Assembly (NCBI RefSeq): GCF_000722545.1
Contig: NZ_JNVM01000028.1
Coordinates: 1-64,000, forward strand
Length of the DNA stretch: 64,000 bases
Origin: Paenibacillus tyrphae
GTDB taxonomy: Bacteria > Bacillota > Bacilli > Paenibacillales > NBRC-103111
Direction: 5' to 3'
Shown: piece by piece, positions 45,200-52,918 of the stretch
How the letters are laid out: every line of letters starts with the position of its first letter
Numbering within the stretch: the first letter of the stretch is position 1
Notes under the pieces: model-generated
Database searches by the model: none
The model's input: the letters and a program-made list of their open reading frames with translations, nothing else
Told to the model about the DNA's origin: nothing
Made by a program: the position numbers and the translations under genes

Positions 45200-47077
45200 T
45201 CACACGGCCGAACGCGCTTTGCGCTCATGATCGGCGTCCAAATAAGCGTTCGCTTGCATCAAATAAAGCTCCGCATACATTCCGTTCTGCTGCATGAGCT
45301 GTTGATGATTGCCCTGTTCCACCACGGTGCCTTGATCCATCATGAGGATATGGTCGGCGTACCGGATGGCGGAGTAGCGGTGGGAAATGAAGATGCCTAA
45401 CCGGTCGCGGACCAGCTCCCGGAACGCCTGAAACACCTGCAGCTCGGTTTCCGGATCAAGCATGGAGCTGGGCTCGTCCAGCACATAGAGCTCGGCTTCG
45501 CGCATGAAAGCTCTGGCGATGGCAATCCGCTGCCACTGTCCACCGGAGAGCTGCTGCCCTTCGTCAAACAAACGCCCGAGCTGGGTGGCAAGGCCTGCCG
45601 GCATGGATCGGACCAACTCGGCGATACCCGCCCGATCCGCCGCCTTCCACAATTCGGCGTCCTCCTCCATTTGCGCTACGTTGCCAAAACCGATATTTTG
45701 CCGGACCTGCATCTCATATTGGACAAAATCCTGGAATACGACGCCGACCTTGCGGCGAAAAGTTTCGCAGTCCATATCGCGGATTGAGACGCCGTTGATG
45801 AGAATGTCTCCTTCGAAGGAGTCGTACAGCTGCGTCAGCAGCTTCATCAGCGTTGACTTCCCGGACCCGTTGCGCCCTACAATCGCGAGCGTTTCTCCGC
45901 GCTGCAGGGTAAAGCTGACATTCCGCAGAGCCGGATAACTGCCGCCGGGATAACGGAAAGACACATTGCGGAATTCCACCGATTGGATGACGGACGTATT
46001 GGCCGCACGGGAAGCCTCTGCAGCTCCGATTTTTCTGGCGGCAGGATCGGAGGACTGCAAATCTAGGAAAGCGAACAGTTGCTGCAAAAATAAATTGTGC
46101 TGACATAAGGAAAGAATGCCCTGCGTCAAATTTTGCGACGAAACCAAGGTTAACGTAATGGCTTGGGTATAGCTGACCACATGGCCGATCAAAATTTCTC
46201 GTCGATAAGCGGACCATAAGACCATGAGAAACATGAACGCATTGACCCCTTGCTGGATCGCTTGAAAAATAGCTCCCATACCGAGCCGCTTCTTGATCAT
46301 GCGCTTGTCTTCCGCCAAAAACTGGCGAAGCAGCTCATGATATTTGCCGAGTAAATAACCGCCCAGTTGAAACAGCTTGATCTCCTTGAAAGAGATATCC
46401 CTTGTCAGCAGCACGGACAAATACCAGGTATGCCGCATTTTCGGAGCCCGGTTCCATTGAAGCATAAACTCCTGCTGCCCGATCCTCAGAAACGAATAGA
46501 AAGAGGCCAAGGGAATGAGGATCAGGAGAAAAGCCGCCCACCATTTCCACGAAATGAGCATAGCTGCGGTCGAGAATAACGTAATGGACGCGGTAACAAT
46601 GGACAAAATCTGCTGCAGGATTTGATAAGGCCGATGACCGGCCTCGTTCTGAGCGCGTTTCAGGGCGTCCTGCACCTGGGAGTTCTCAAAATCGCTAAGC
46701 GAAAGGGAAATCGACTTCTCCATAATGAGCATGGTGATCCGATTGCTGAGCAGCGTTTCAAATAATTTGCTGATGAAATTTTGAGCCAGCGACAGCGCTT
46801 CATTAAATGCGGTAAACATAGTGAGCCAAATAAAGGGCCAAAGCACGGTTTGAAAACCGGTATCCGAAGCGGCGCCTATGCTGTTGATCAAGGTTTGGAG
46901 CAGCAGCAGCGAGATGACAGGCGAAGCGCCGCGCAGGATGTTAATCAATAAAATCAGCAAGAAATACGGTTTGTGCGTTTGCCACAGCAATTGGAACACG
47001 CGAGGCCAATAGCGAAAGGATTGCACAATATTCGTTAGATTTACGGTTAGGGATGCTTCTTCCGCAGCCGAGCTCAT
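45200..47077 (-). CDS. lanT: Lanthipeptide ABC exporter LanT
   Basis: 625 residues, a fused membrane and ATPase half-transporter that works as a dimer in the cytoplasmic membrane. About six membrane segments occupy residues 30-330. The ATPase shows Walker A GRNGSGKST near 415, Q-loop VFQDF, signature LSGGQWQR near 522, Walker B LYVLDEPSS and the ISHR switch His. There is no N-terminal C39 peptidase, so it exports without cutting the leader, like NisT. It overlaps lanB by four bases (ATGA), with AGGAGG inside the lanB end, indicating translational coupling. Confidence 0.93.
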   Translation of the reverse strand: MSSAAEEASLTVNLTNIVQSFRYWPRVFQLLWQTHKPYFLLILLINILRGASPVISLLLLQTLINSIGAASDTGFQTVLWPFIWLTMFTAFNEALSLAQNFISKLFETLLSNRITMLIMEKSISLSLSDFENSQVQDALKRAQNEAGHRPYQILQQILSIVTASITLFSTAAMLISWKWWAAFLLILIPLASFYSFLRIGQQEFMLQWNRAPKMRHTWYLSVLLTRDISFKEIKLFQLGGYLLGKYHELLRQFLAEDKRMIKKRLGMGAIFQAIQQGVNAFMFLMVLWSAYRREILIGHVVSYTQAITLTLVSSQNLTQGILSLCQHNLFLQQLFAFLDLQSSDPAARKIGAAEASRAANTSVIQSVEFRNVSFRYPGGSYPALRNVSFTLQRGETLAIVGRNGSGKSTLMKLLTQLYDSFEGDILINGVSIRDMDCETFRRKVGVVFQDFVQYEMQVRQNIGFGNVAQMEEDAELWKAADRAGIAELVRSMPAGLATQLGRLFDEGQQLSGGQWQRIAIARAFMREAELYVLDEPSSMLDPETELQVFQAFRELVRDRLGIFISHRYSAIRYADHILMMDQGTVVEQGNHQQLMQQNGMYAELYLMQANAYLDADHERKARSAV

Positions 47078-50000
47078 GGCTGATTCCTCCTAACATGCTG
47101 CAAGCTGTATAACGTATGTCTGGCCAGAGTCAACACCTTCTGCTCTTCTTCCCTTTGGATGCCGAATAGCCGGTTCAAATGCATATGGGTCACGCTTTGC
47201 ATCAGATCCTCCCGAGTATTGGTCAAGGTTCCTTCCGCTTGGCACAGCCGGATTCCCTCGACGTACCGGGCGATCACCTCGCCGCGGGCTCGGAGCATCG
47301 GCAGGATGGCCGCTCCGTCAGGAAGATGGCGAAGCTGGGCAAAGTCTCCTCTGGCATCCCCGAATTTCATAAGAAACGGCCGATACTGACGGAACAGCTC
47401 CAAATGCTCCTTGTGCTGTACCAACGTGTTAAGCCAGTCGAATTGCTCAGAAAAGGACAGCCCGAACCGTTCCATCATGTCAATGACGCTGATGACAGCC
47501 AGCAAATGCGGGTCCAGGTTGAGATGTCCCGATTGTCGGGCATGAATCCATTCGGCCACGACCCGGCTGTCGAGACAGAACAGCCGCTCCGCCGTCCCAA
47601 TCAACGTCCGGCCCCCATACCGCTCGATTTCCGGATCGTAAGTATCGATCACTAGGCGGGACAACAGCCCGTCTTCCACGCACTGCCGTGTAAACCGGTA
47701 CAGCTGCGGCAGCAGCGCGGTGTGAAGCTGCTCGGGGTGGCCGCAGAAACGCCAGCGAAGATGCGGATCGGGATCGGCATAGCGCATAAAGAAGCTGCCG
47801 GCCGCCCATCCTTGCTCCTCCGCCTGGCGGCAAAACTCCAGCAGAGGCCCTCCGATGAAAGCGTCGGCGCGATGATCCGCACCGTACCATTTCAGATACA
47901 GCCATTCGCTGCCCGGCATTTTCAATCTCTCCGCGAGGCGGATGGAGGGAGAGGCGGGAGCTCCGTCGAGATCCGGCTGTGAGGAAGCTTGCGGCAGGTC
48001 CCGTTTGACGAGAGGAAAGACAAACTCGGTCACGTAGTGCCCGGCTGCGCTCTCGGGAAGATGCTCAAACGCAAAGCCGGTTTCGGTTAAGACGATCTGC
48101 CCCCCAGGCTGAAGCTTCGTATAATCCCGATACACTTCATCTCGATGAAGTGGGGAGTCGAGATCCAGCAGCAAGCGGTTATCCGATTGGGTCAAATAAA
48201 CGAAGCGCGGTACATTCCACTGCTTCCGGTACGCATCGAAAGCCTGGCGCCACTGCGTTTCCGTCATGTTCCCGTGAAATGGCGGCAGATCCGCGTTAAA
48301 CTTCCAGCAGGCCGCCGCAATGATCGTTTTGCTGTACCTTAACCGCGGCAAAAAAGGAAGGGTTCGCAGCTCGTTCCACTCGAAAAAATCGATGTTGCGC
48401 TGGTTTTCCATCGATAACTCACGCAAAAACCGGTAGACGTTAGGCGACTGCGACGTATTCAGCATGTGGTTCGTAACCGGAATGACCCTTCGGTTTTTTG
48501 CCAGAGACCTTAAATAAAAACCGCTGGAGGAAATGCCGACGACCAGATCAGAGAGCGGGATCGTATGCTCCGGATCTTTGGCCGAATTGGTGCCGATGTC
48601 GATTTCGTATTCGCGAATATTCGTACTCAGAGCAACGTTGGCTGCCCGGCCGTCTCCCGGAAAATAAACGAGCTCGGCGAGGATCGCTTCGGGATGAAGC
48701 TTTTGCTCCAATCGGTCAATTTGCTTGAGCTTGTCCACAAAGGAGAAATCAAACAAATCGACAAACCGGCCGACGGATTTGCCCGCACCGTAGGTGCCCG
48801 TCGTTCCTCCGGCAATCAGGAGAAAGTCACCCTCCTCCACCGCTTGGCCGGATCGGGCGGCAAGGCCAAAATACAATTCCAACGACCGTGGTGCGTACTT
48901 TTCTTCCATCGGCACAGGTTCAAGCTGCATCACCATGTCGTCGGTCAGCTCCAATTCCTGCCGCCCATGCTGGAGGCATGTCATGACCCATTGAGTCAGC
49001 AGCGTCTTTTTCTTTTGCTGGGCGAAGGAAGGGGTGGTATCTTCCTTGCGTTTGCCCCGGGGATATTCATATCCGGCCGGAGCGCCAAGCCCGATGTCTG
49101 CATCCAGCAGCTCCAGCAGGGGAACCTCGCGGTAAGCTCCGTACTTCTCCATGAAATCCGCACGGTAGCTTTCCAGATGTGAAAGTCCCAGCCGTTCCCC
49201 GGAGATTCGCCAAAGCGTTTCGCCGACGCGCTCGATCTCCTGCGCAACGGATTTGGGGAGGGTTAACGCCTCCATCGAAAGAGCCATGTCCACTTGCAGG
49301 AGATTATCCGCTTCGGCAACGGATTTCATATGCTCTGCCAGTTCATGATATAACGGCTCGCCTTGCCCGATTTCCGTACGGTTATAGCTCGCGATAAGGG
49401 CTGAGGCCGTTTCCAGCTTCGTCCTCTCGTCTTCCATGCCTGCGATATCGGCTAAACGCCGCAGTACGTAATCGAATGGCGAAGCGGTCATGAGAGGCGG
49501 GCGCAGGTCCGTAATGATGATTTCCTGCTGAACCAGCTGCCACAGAAATTGGTTTATTTGCTCGAGTGACGTATCGGAAAATTGGCTGTGCAGCTTCAGC
49601 GCCAATTCGCAAAAGGGGAGGGGCTGGCGGGTAAGCTCCATCACCTGCTTCACAGCCGGAGTAAGGCGAACGGAGGTGCTCTCCATCGTGCTTTTGCTTT
49701 TCTGCTTGACGCCGTACTTGGTCAGGTAAGGCAGGTAAAGGCGGGAGCCTACGGGATAAGCCAAAGAATTGAGACTGACCTTTAACTGCTTGACGATGTC
49801 AAACCGGCTCTCCAAGCCGGACAGCACTTTCAACAGCCACTCCATATCCGGGCGGGCTCGCTTGGCGTGGGCCGCTACAGGTTGAAGCTCAAACGCATAC
49901 CGCTCCCCAAAATTTCCATATGTTACTCCAGAAAATAAACCAAAAGGCGTCGGACGCGAGGTCATGCGCAGCAAATAGCGCAGAAAGCCTTTTACGGCCT

Positions 50001-50292
50001 GATCTTGTTTGCGCGGATGCTCCTGGTTGGTTAGATTGGGCAAGGCCTGAAGCAGCGGCAAGCTGGATACGGCAATGGCCTCCCGGATGATAGGCAATTC
50101 GGCGTAGGCGGCCAATTTCTCGAACCATGGCTGGCGGTTATGCGCTTCATCCTCATTTTGATCGACAGAAAGGTTCTGGAATAGTTCCACCGGCAATAAA
50201 GGCATCCTCAAAATAAAAAAATCAAGCGCCTGAAAAACGCTTGGATGAGCTTGAGCTGGCGTCGGTTGAGAGGGGGCCACTTGAACTGACAT
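47074..50292 (-). CDS. lanB: Full-length class I lanthipeptide dehydratase LanB
   Basis: 1,072 residues, so glutamylation and elimination domains are in one chain, as in NisB. The N-terminal part carries the RMTSRPTPFGLFSG motif (near residue 110) of the tRNA-Glu-dependent glutamylation domain, and the C-terminal 300 residues hold the elimination domain with SEWLYLKWYG and FFMRYADPDPHLRWRF. It dehydrates Ser and Thr of the LanA cores to Dha and Dhb. GGAAGGTGAG precedes ATG 50292. It lies 90 bases after lanA2, the gap being filled by a strong hairpin, and overlaps lanT by four bases. Confidence 0.95.
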   Translation of the reverse strand: MSVQVAPSQPTPAQAHPSVFQALDFFILRMPLLPVELFQNLSVDQNEDEAHNRQPWFEKLAAYAELPIIREAIAVSSLPLLQALPNLTNQEHPRKQDQAVKGFLRYLLRMTSRPTPFGLFSGVTYGNFGERYAFELQPVAAHAKRARPDMEWLLKVLSGLESRFDIVKQLKVSLNSLAYPVGSRLYLPYLTKYGVKQKSKSTMESTSVRLTPAVKQVMELTRQPLPFCELALKLHSQFSDTSLEQINQFLWQLVQQEIIITDLRPPLMTASPFDYVLRRLADIAGMEDERTKLETASALIASYNRTEIGQGEPLYHELAEHMKSVAEADNLLQVDMALSMEALTLPKSVAQEIERVGETLWRISGERLGLSHLESYRADFMEKYGAYREVPLLELLDADIGLGAPAGYEYPRGKRKEDTTPSFAQQKKKTLLTQWVMTCLQHGRQELELTDDMVMQLEPVPMEEKYAPRSLELYFGLAARSGQAVEEGDFLLIAGGTTGTYGAGKSVGRFVDLFDFSFVDKLKQIDRLEQKLHPEAILAELVYFPGDGRAANVALSTNIREYEIDIGTNSAKDPEHTIPLSDLVVGISSSGFYLRSLAKNRRVIPVTNHMLNTSQSPNVYRFLRELSMENQRNIDFFEWNELRTLPFLPRLRYSKTIIAAACWKFNADLPPFHGNMTETQWRQAFDAYRKQWNVPRFVYLTQSDNRLLLDLDSPLHRDEVYRDYTKLQPGGQIVLTETGFAFEHLPESAAGHYVTEFVFPLVKRDLPQASSQPDLDGAPASPSIRLAERLKMPGSEWLYLKWYGADHRADAFIGGPLLEFCRQAEEQGWAAGSFFMRYADPDPHLRWRFCGHPEQLHTALLPQLYRFTRQCVEDGLLSRLVIDTYDPEIERYGGRTLIGTAERLFCLDSRVVAEWIHARQSGHLNLDPHLLAVISVIDMMERFGLSFSEQFDWLNTLVQHKEHLELFRQYRPFLMKFGDARGDFAQLRHLPDGAAILPMLRARGEVIARYVEGIRLCQAEGTLTNTREDLMQSVTHMHLNRLFGIQREEEQKVLTLARHTLYSLQHVRRNQP

Positions 50293-50328
50293 GTCGTCTC
50301 ACCTTCCGTTATCGAGTCGTAAGAGATA

Positions 50329-50358
50329 CTTCGGAAGAACGCGAACGTTCCCCCGAAG
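50329..50358 (-). promoter_or_regulatory. 13-bp hairpin with TTCG loop between lanA2 and lanB
   Basis: On the minus strand CTTCGGGGGAACG pairs with CGTTCTTCCGAAG (two G-U pairs) around a UUCG loop. No T-tract follows, so it is a leaky attenuator or an RNA-stabilising element that would leave precursor mRNA in excess over lanBTC mRNA. A smaller GCGGG/CCCGC inverted repeat lies just before it. Confidence 0.75.
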
Positions 50359-50382
50359 CATGTTGCGGGAACCCGCGAAAGA

Positions 50383-50574
50383 TTAGCAGCCGCCGTGGGT
50401 GTAGCCGCACTGATGTCTACCGGTAAAGCAGTCCGAGCTAAAGCAAGAATCCGTGAAGCATTTGGAAGAGAAGCATTGAGAACTAAAGCAAGCGGACGTG
50501 AAGAGGCCGATATTTTGGTGTACCGAGTTTACCGATTTCACTTCAACATCCAGGTCGAATACGTTGTTTGCCAT
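50383..50574 (-). CDS. lanA2: Lanthipeptide precursor LanA2 (Phe series)
   Basis: 63 residues. The leader contains VFDLDVEV at 5-12, matching the FNLD-type recognition box of class I lanthipeptides. The core from about residue 24 has pentads FTSAC, FSSQC, FSSKC, FTDSC, FSSDC (25-49), then FTGRHQC (50-56) and GYTHGGC (57-63). Each of the seven Cys has a Ser/Thr three to five residues before it, so up to seven (methyl)lanthionines can form, with Ser27, 32, 37, 43 and 47 free to become dehydroalanine. GAAGGGAGA precedes the ATG. It is 81 bases after the paralogue lanA1. No NisP-type PR cleavage site is seen; processing is unknown. Confidence 0.92.
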   Translation of the reverse strand: MANNVFDLDVEVKSVNSVHQNIGLFTSACFSSQCFSSKCFTDSCFSSDCFTGRHQCGYTHGGC

Positions 50575-50587
50575 AGTTATTTTCTCC

Positions 50588-50614
50588 CTTCGAACGGAGA
50601 ATGTATCTCCGAAG
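50588..50614 (-). promoter_or_regulatory. Hairpin between lanA1 and lanA2
   Basis: CGGAGA/TCTCCG plus CTT/AAG with a four-base bulge. The surrounding intergenic sequence resembles that between lanA2 and lanB (shared GCCGCAACA/CCCGCAACA and CTTCGG blocks), indicating that the gene and its spacer were duplicated together. Confidence 0.6.
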
Positions 50615-50655
50615 TTTGTTGCGGCAGCCGGCGAAAGCGGAATGAATGGATAAAA

Positions 50656-50850
50656 TTAGCAGCTGTAGCCGTGGGTGTAGCCGCACATATGACGGCCGGT
50701 ATAGCAGTCGGAGGAATAGCAAGAATCGGAATAACATTTGGAAGAATAGCATTGAGAACTATAGCAATCTGACGTGTAAAGCCCCAAATTCGCGTTTACA
50801 GAATTAACCGATTTCACTTGGACATCCAGATCGAAATTGTTGTTTGCCAT
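50656..50850 (-). CDS. lanA1: Lanthipeptide precursor LanA1 (Tyr series)
   Basis: 64 residues. The leader has NFDLDVQVKSVNSV at 5-18. The core has pentads YTSDC, YSSQC, YSSKC, YSDSC, YSSDC (25-49), then YTGRHMC (50-56) and GYTHGYSC (57-64). The layout of Cys and Ser/Thr is the same as in LanA2 except for one extra residue before the last Cys, but all six aromatic positions that are Phe in LanA2 are Tyr here. GAAGGGAGA precedes the ATG. It is the first gene after the operon promoter. Substrate role follows from the adjacent lanB and lanC; bioactivity is unknown. Confidence 0.93.
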   Translation of the reverse strand: MANNNFDLDVQVKSVNSVNANLGLYTSDCYSSQCYSSKCYSDSCYSSDCYTGRHMCGYTHGYSC

Positions 50851-50893
50851 AAGTATCTTCTCCCTTCAAATGTAAAACAATTTTTAAAACAAT

Positions 50894-50907
50894 TGAAAAC
50901 GCTTTCG
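50894..50907. promoter_or_regulatory. cre-like CcpA site in the lanA1 leader
   Basis: TGAAAACGCTTTCG is nearly identical to the cre consensus. It lies about 80 bases downstream of the expected start of transcription and 44 bases before the lanA1 start codon, where CcpA binding would act as a roadblock. Confidence 0.65.
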
Positions 50908-50990
50908 CCCTCGCCTGGACTTGCCGCACAGAAACGTGAACATGGAAGAATGAAGTTCAAAAATCTGTATTCATATCCATATTCGACTAT

Positions 50991-51019
50991 AATATACCGA
51001 ATAATATAATAATAGTCAA
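50991..51019 (-). promoter_or_regulatory. Sigma-A promoter of the lanthipeptide operon
   Basis: On the minus strand TTGACT (51019-51014), exactly 17 bases, TATATT (50996-50991). It gives a leader of about 130 bases. Confidence 0.75.
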
Positions 51020-51029
51020 TATATTACAA

Positions 51030-51289
51030 ATATTTTTATAAAAGTTAGTATAGTTGGAGATAGGCCGCCTCTCATGAGCACTAACCTTATTCAACGCGCA
51101 AAAGTGCTGAAACATCAAAGAACACTCGCGTTAAAAGGGATGTTTGCGCGAATCATGGAGGTAGTTTAGTATGTGAACTGTTACAAAAAGGAATCATAGT
51201 TTGTTTTATCCAAACCATAAAGGAGTGTTTCACATAAGATGAAAGCATAAGCTTATTGATTCGAAATGCAGCGTCGCGCCATGCAGTTT
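51030..51289. other. Intergenic stretch with inverted repeats and a short frame, no recognised gene
   Basis: A 31-codon frame (51074-51169, +) has no ribosome binding site and no recognised family; it could be a remnant of a longer coding sequence. CGCGCAAA and TTTGCGCG (near 51097 and 51143), and TATGTGAAC (51170-51178) with GTTTCACATA (51227-51236), are inverted repeats. No promoter for the downstream gene could be assigned with confidence. Confidence 0.4.
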
Positions 51290-51303
51290 TGAAAACGTTT
51301 ACT
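51290..51303. promoter_or_regulatory. cre site upstream of phenylalanine dehydrogenase
   Basis: TGAAAACGTTTACT differs from a textbook cre by one base. It lies 40 bases before the start codon, so carbon-catabolite repression by CcpA is likely. Confidence 0.7.
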
Positions 51304-51343
51304 TTTGTGTAGAGAGTAGAGAATCGTTTCAGGAGGAATAGAG

Positions 51344-52504
51344 ATGAATAATGCAGCGTTATTGTCCGAGATCAAACCGTCGGCGTCCTCGCGTACGACC
51401 GACTTGTTCGAGAAAATGCAGGAGCATGAGCAGGTACTGTTTTGCAACGACCCCGCCACGGGTTTGAAAGCGATTATTGCCATTCACGATACAACGCTCG
51501 GCCCGGCTTTGGGAGGAACGCGGATGAGGCCTTATGCCACCGTCGAGGAAGCGCTGGAGGACGTTCTGCGTTTATCGAAGGCGATGACCTATAAATGCGC
51601 GGCGGCCGATGTGGATTTCGGCGGGGGAAAAGCGGTCATCATCGGAGACCCGGCCAAGGATAAAACCCCGGAATTGTTCAGGGCCTACGGACAATTTATC
51701 GATTCGTTGAACGGGAGATTTTATACTGGAACGGATATGGGCACGGTGCTGGACGATTTCGTCCATGCGTGCAAGGAAACGTATTGCATAGCCGGGCTGC
51801 CCGAAGAATATGGCGGCGGGGGAGAAACGTCGATTCCGACGGCTCTGGGTGTTTTGTACAGCATGAAAGCTGTAGCCCGAACGTTATGGGGACATGAGGA
51901 GTTGAGCGGCAAGCGGTTCGCGATTCAAGGCTTGGGGAAGGTCGGCTTTAAAGTCGCCGAGCATTTGCTGCAGGAAGGCGCCGATCTCTGTGTAACCGAT
52001 GTGGATAAAACCGCGGTTGACCAAGTTGTGGAAAGAGCCGGTAAGCTCGGCAGAACCGCGACTGCTGTGAAAGGAGAAGAGATCTACGGCATAGAAGCGG
52101 ACTTTTTCGTACCGTGTGCCGTCGGTGGCATTATTAACGATCACACGATCGGGCAGCTCAAGGTCCAAGCGATCGCAGGTGCGGCGAACAATCAGCTTCT
52201 TCATGAGAGCCATGCCCTCGAACTAAAGCGAAAGGGCATCCTTTACGCCCCCGATTACGTGGTCAACAGCGGCGGTATCATGCAAGTATCGGATGAGCTG
52301 TACGGACCGAACAAAGAGAGAGTATTGGCCAAAACGAAAGCGATCTATCATTCGCTGCTCCATGTGTTTTCGGAAGCCAAGGAAAAAAATATTACGACAG
52401 TCGAAGCGGCGAATCTGATCTGCGAGCAGCGAATTCAATCCAGAAAAGGAAGAAACAGCTTCTTCTCCCCCAGAAAGCGCGCCAAATGGCAAATCCGCCA
52501 CTAA
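51344..52504 (+). CDS. pdh: Phenylalanine dehydrogenase (Glu/Leu/Phe/Val dehydrogenase family)
   Basis: 386 residues. It oxidatively deaminates an amino acid with NAD to a 2-keto acid. The substrate-binding half has LGPALGGTRMRPY (near 47), KAMTYKCAAADVDFGGGKAVIIGDP (73-98, cited in part: catalytic Lys in MTYK and GGGK) and TGTDMGT (near 128); the NAD domain has GLGKVGFKVAEHLL. DVDFGGGKAV and TDMGT follow phenylalanine dehydrogenases, where leucine dehydrogenases have LNLGGGKTV and AEDVGT. The aromatic catabolic genes downstream support this. GGAGG precedes the ATG. Leucine or valine activity cannot be excluded from sequence. Confidence 0.83.
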   Translation: MNNAALLSEIKPSASSRTTDLFEKMQEHEQVLFCNDPATGLKAIIAIHDTTLGPALGGTRMRPYATVEEALEDVLRLSKAMTYKCAAADVDFGGGKAVIIGDPAKDKTPELFRAYGQFIDSLNGRFYTGTDMGTVLDDFVHACKETYCIAGLPEEYGGGGETSIPTALGVLYSMKAVARTLWGHEELSGKRFAIQGLGKVGFKVAEHLLQEGADLCVTDVDKTAVDQVVERAGKLGRTATAVKGEEIYGIEADFFVPCAVGGIINDHTIGQLKVQAIAGAANNQLLHESHALELKRKGILYAPDYVVNSGGIMQVSDELYGPNKERVLAKTKAIYHSLLHVFSEAKEKNITTVEAANLICEQRIQSRKGRNSFFSPRKRAKWQIRH

Positions 52505-52558
52505 TCGCAGGTAGGAAGCACGGAGACCTAATTACGATTTTCCGGGAGGCTTGTTCTG

Positions 52559-52789
52559 ATGGCTACCGTCAAGCTGTGCAGCTCGAATGAGCTGACCAAA
52601 TCGGAAGCTTTAAAACAAATCGTGCGCGACGCTTCCGTTGATATTATGGTGAAGGACTGTTTGGGCAATTGCGGGCAATGTTACTTGGAGCGCTTCGTGA
52701 AAGTGGATCAACGAATCATCGTTATAAACGATGAAGAAGAGCTGCTGGACCAGCTTCTGAAAGCCGCCGCCGCTTCCGAAGCCGACTAA
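52559..52789 (+). CDS. DUF1450 (YuzB-like) small cysteine protein
   Basis: 76 residues with a thioredoxin-like pattern and cysteines at 7, 34, 38 and 41 (DCLGNCGQC). It resembles DUF1450/YuzB proteins, whose function is unknown; the spacing suggests a metal or iron-sulfur site. GGGAGG precedes the ATG. It begins 54 bases after the dehydrogenase and is probably co-transcribed with it. Confidence 0.7.
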   Translation: MATVKLCSSNELTKSEALKQIVRDASVDIMVKDCLGNCGQCYLERFVKVDQRIIVINDEEELLDQLLKAAAASEAD

Positions 52790-52848
52790 CCTCATTTAAC
52801 GGACTAAAGCGATTTCGCGTTGACACGCGCATACAGCATCGAACGTTT

Positions 52849-52877
52849 TTGAAGAGTTCACAAGTTTGCCATATAAT
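52849..52877 (+). promoter_or_regulatory. Promoter of the homogentisate operon
   Basis: TTGAAG (52849-52854), 17 bases, TATAAT (52872-52877). The gap from the previous gene, 52790-52848, shows no terminator. Confidence 0.7.
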
Positions 52878-52918
52878 AGCATCAACTATAAGGAATATTA
52901 TTCTAGGAGGTTATAAAA

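Noticed and set aside
50383..50850. Reading the Cys-rich peptides as metallothioneins or heterocycle-containing peptides
   Set aside because: The FDLD-type leader and adjacent lanB, lanT and lanC fit class I lanthipeptide precursors; no YcaO cyclodehydratase is present.
51344..52504. Leucine dehydrogenase (bcd) assignment
   Set aside because: The motifs around the catalytic Lys and the TDMGT segment follow phenylalanine dehydrogenases, and the neighbours degrade aromatic amino acids.
52820..52825. Perfect TTGACA upstream of hppD
   Set aside because: No -10 lies at 16-18 bases; the TTGAAG/TATAAT pair further down is better placed.
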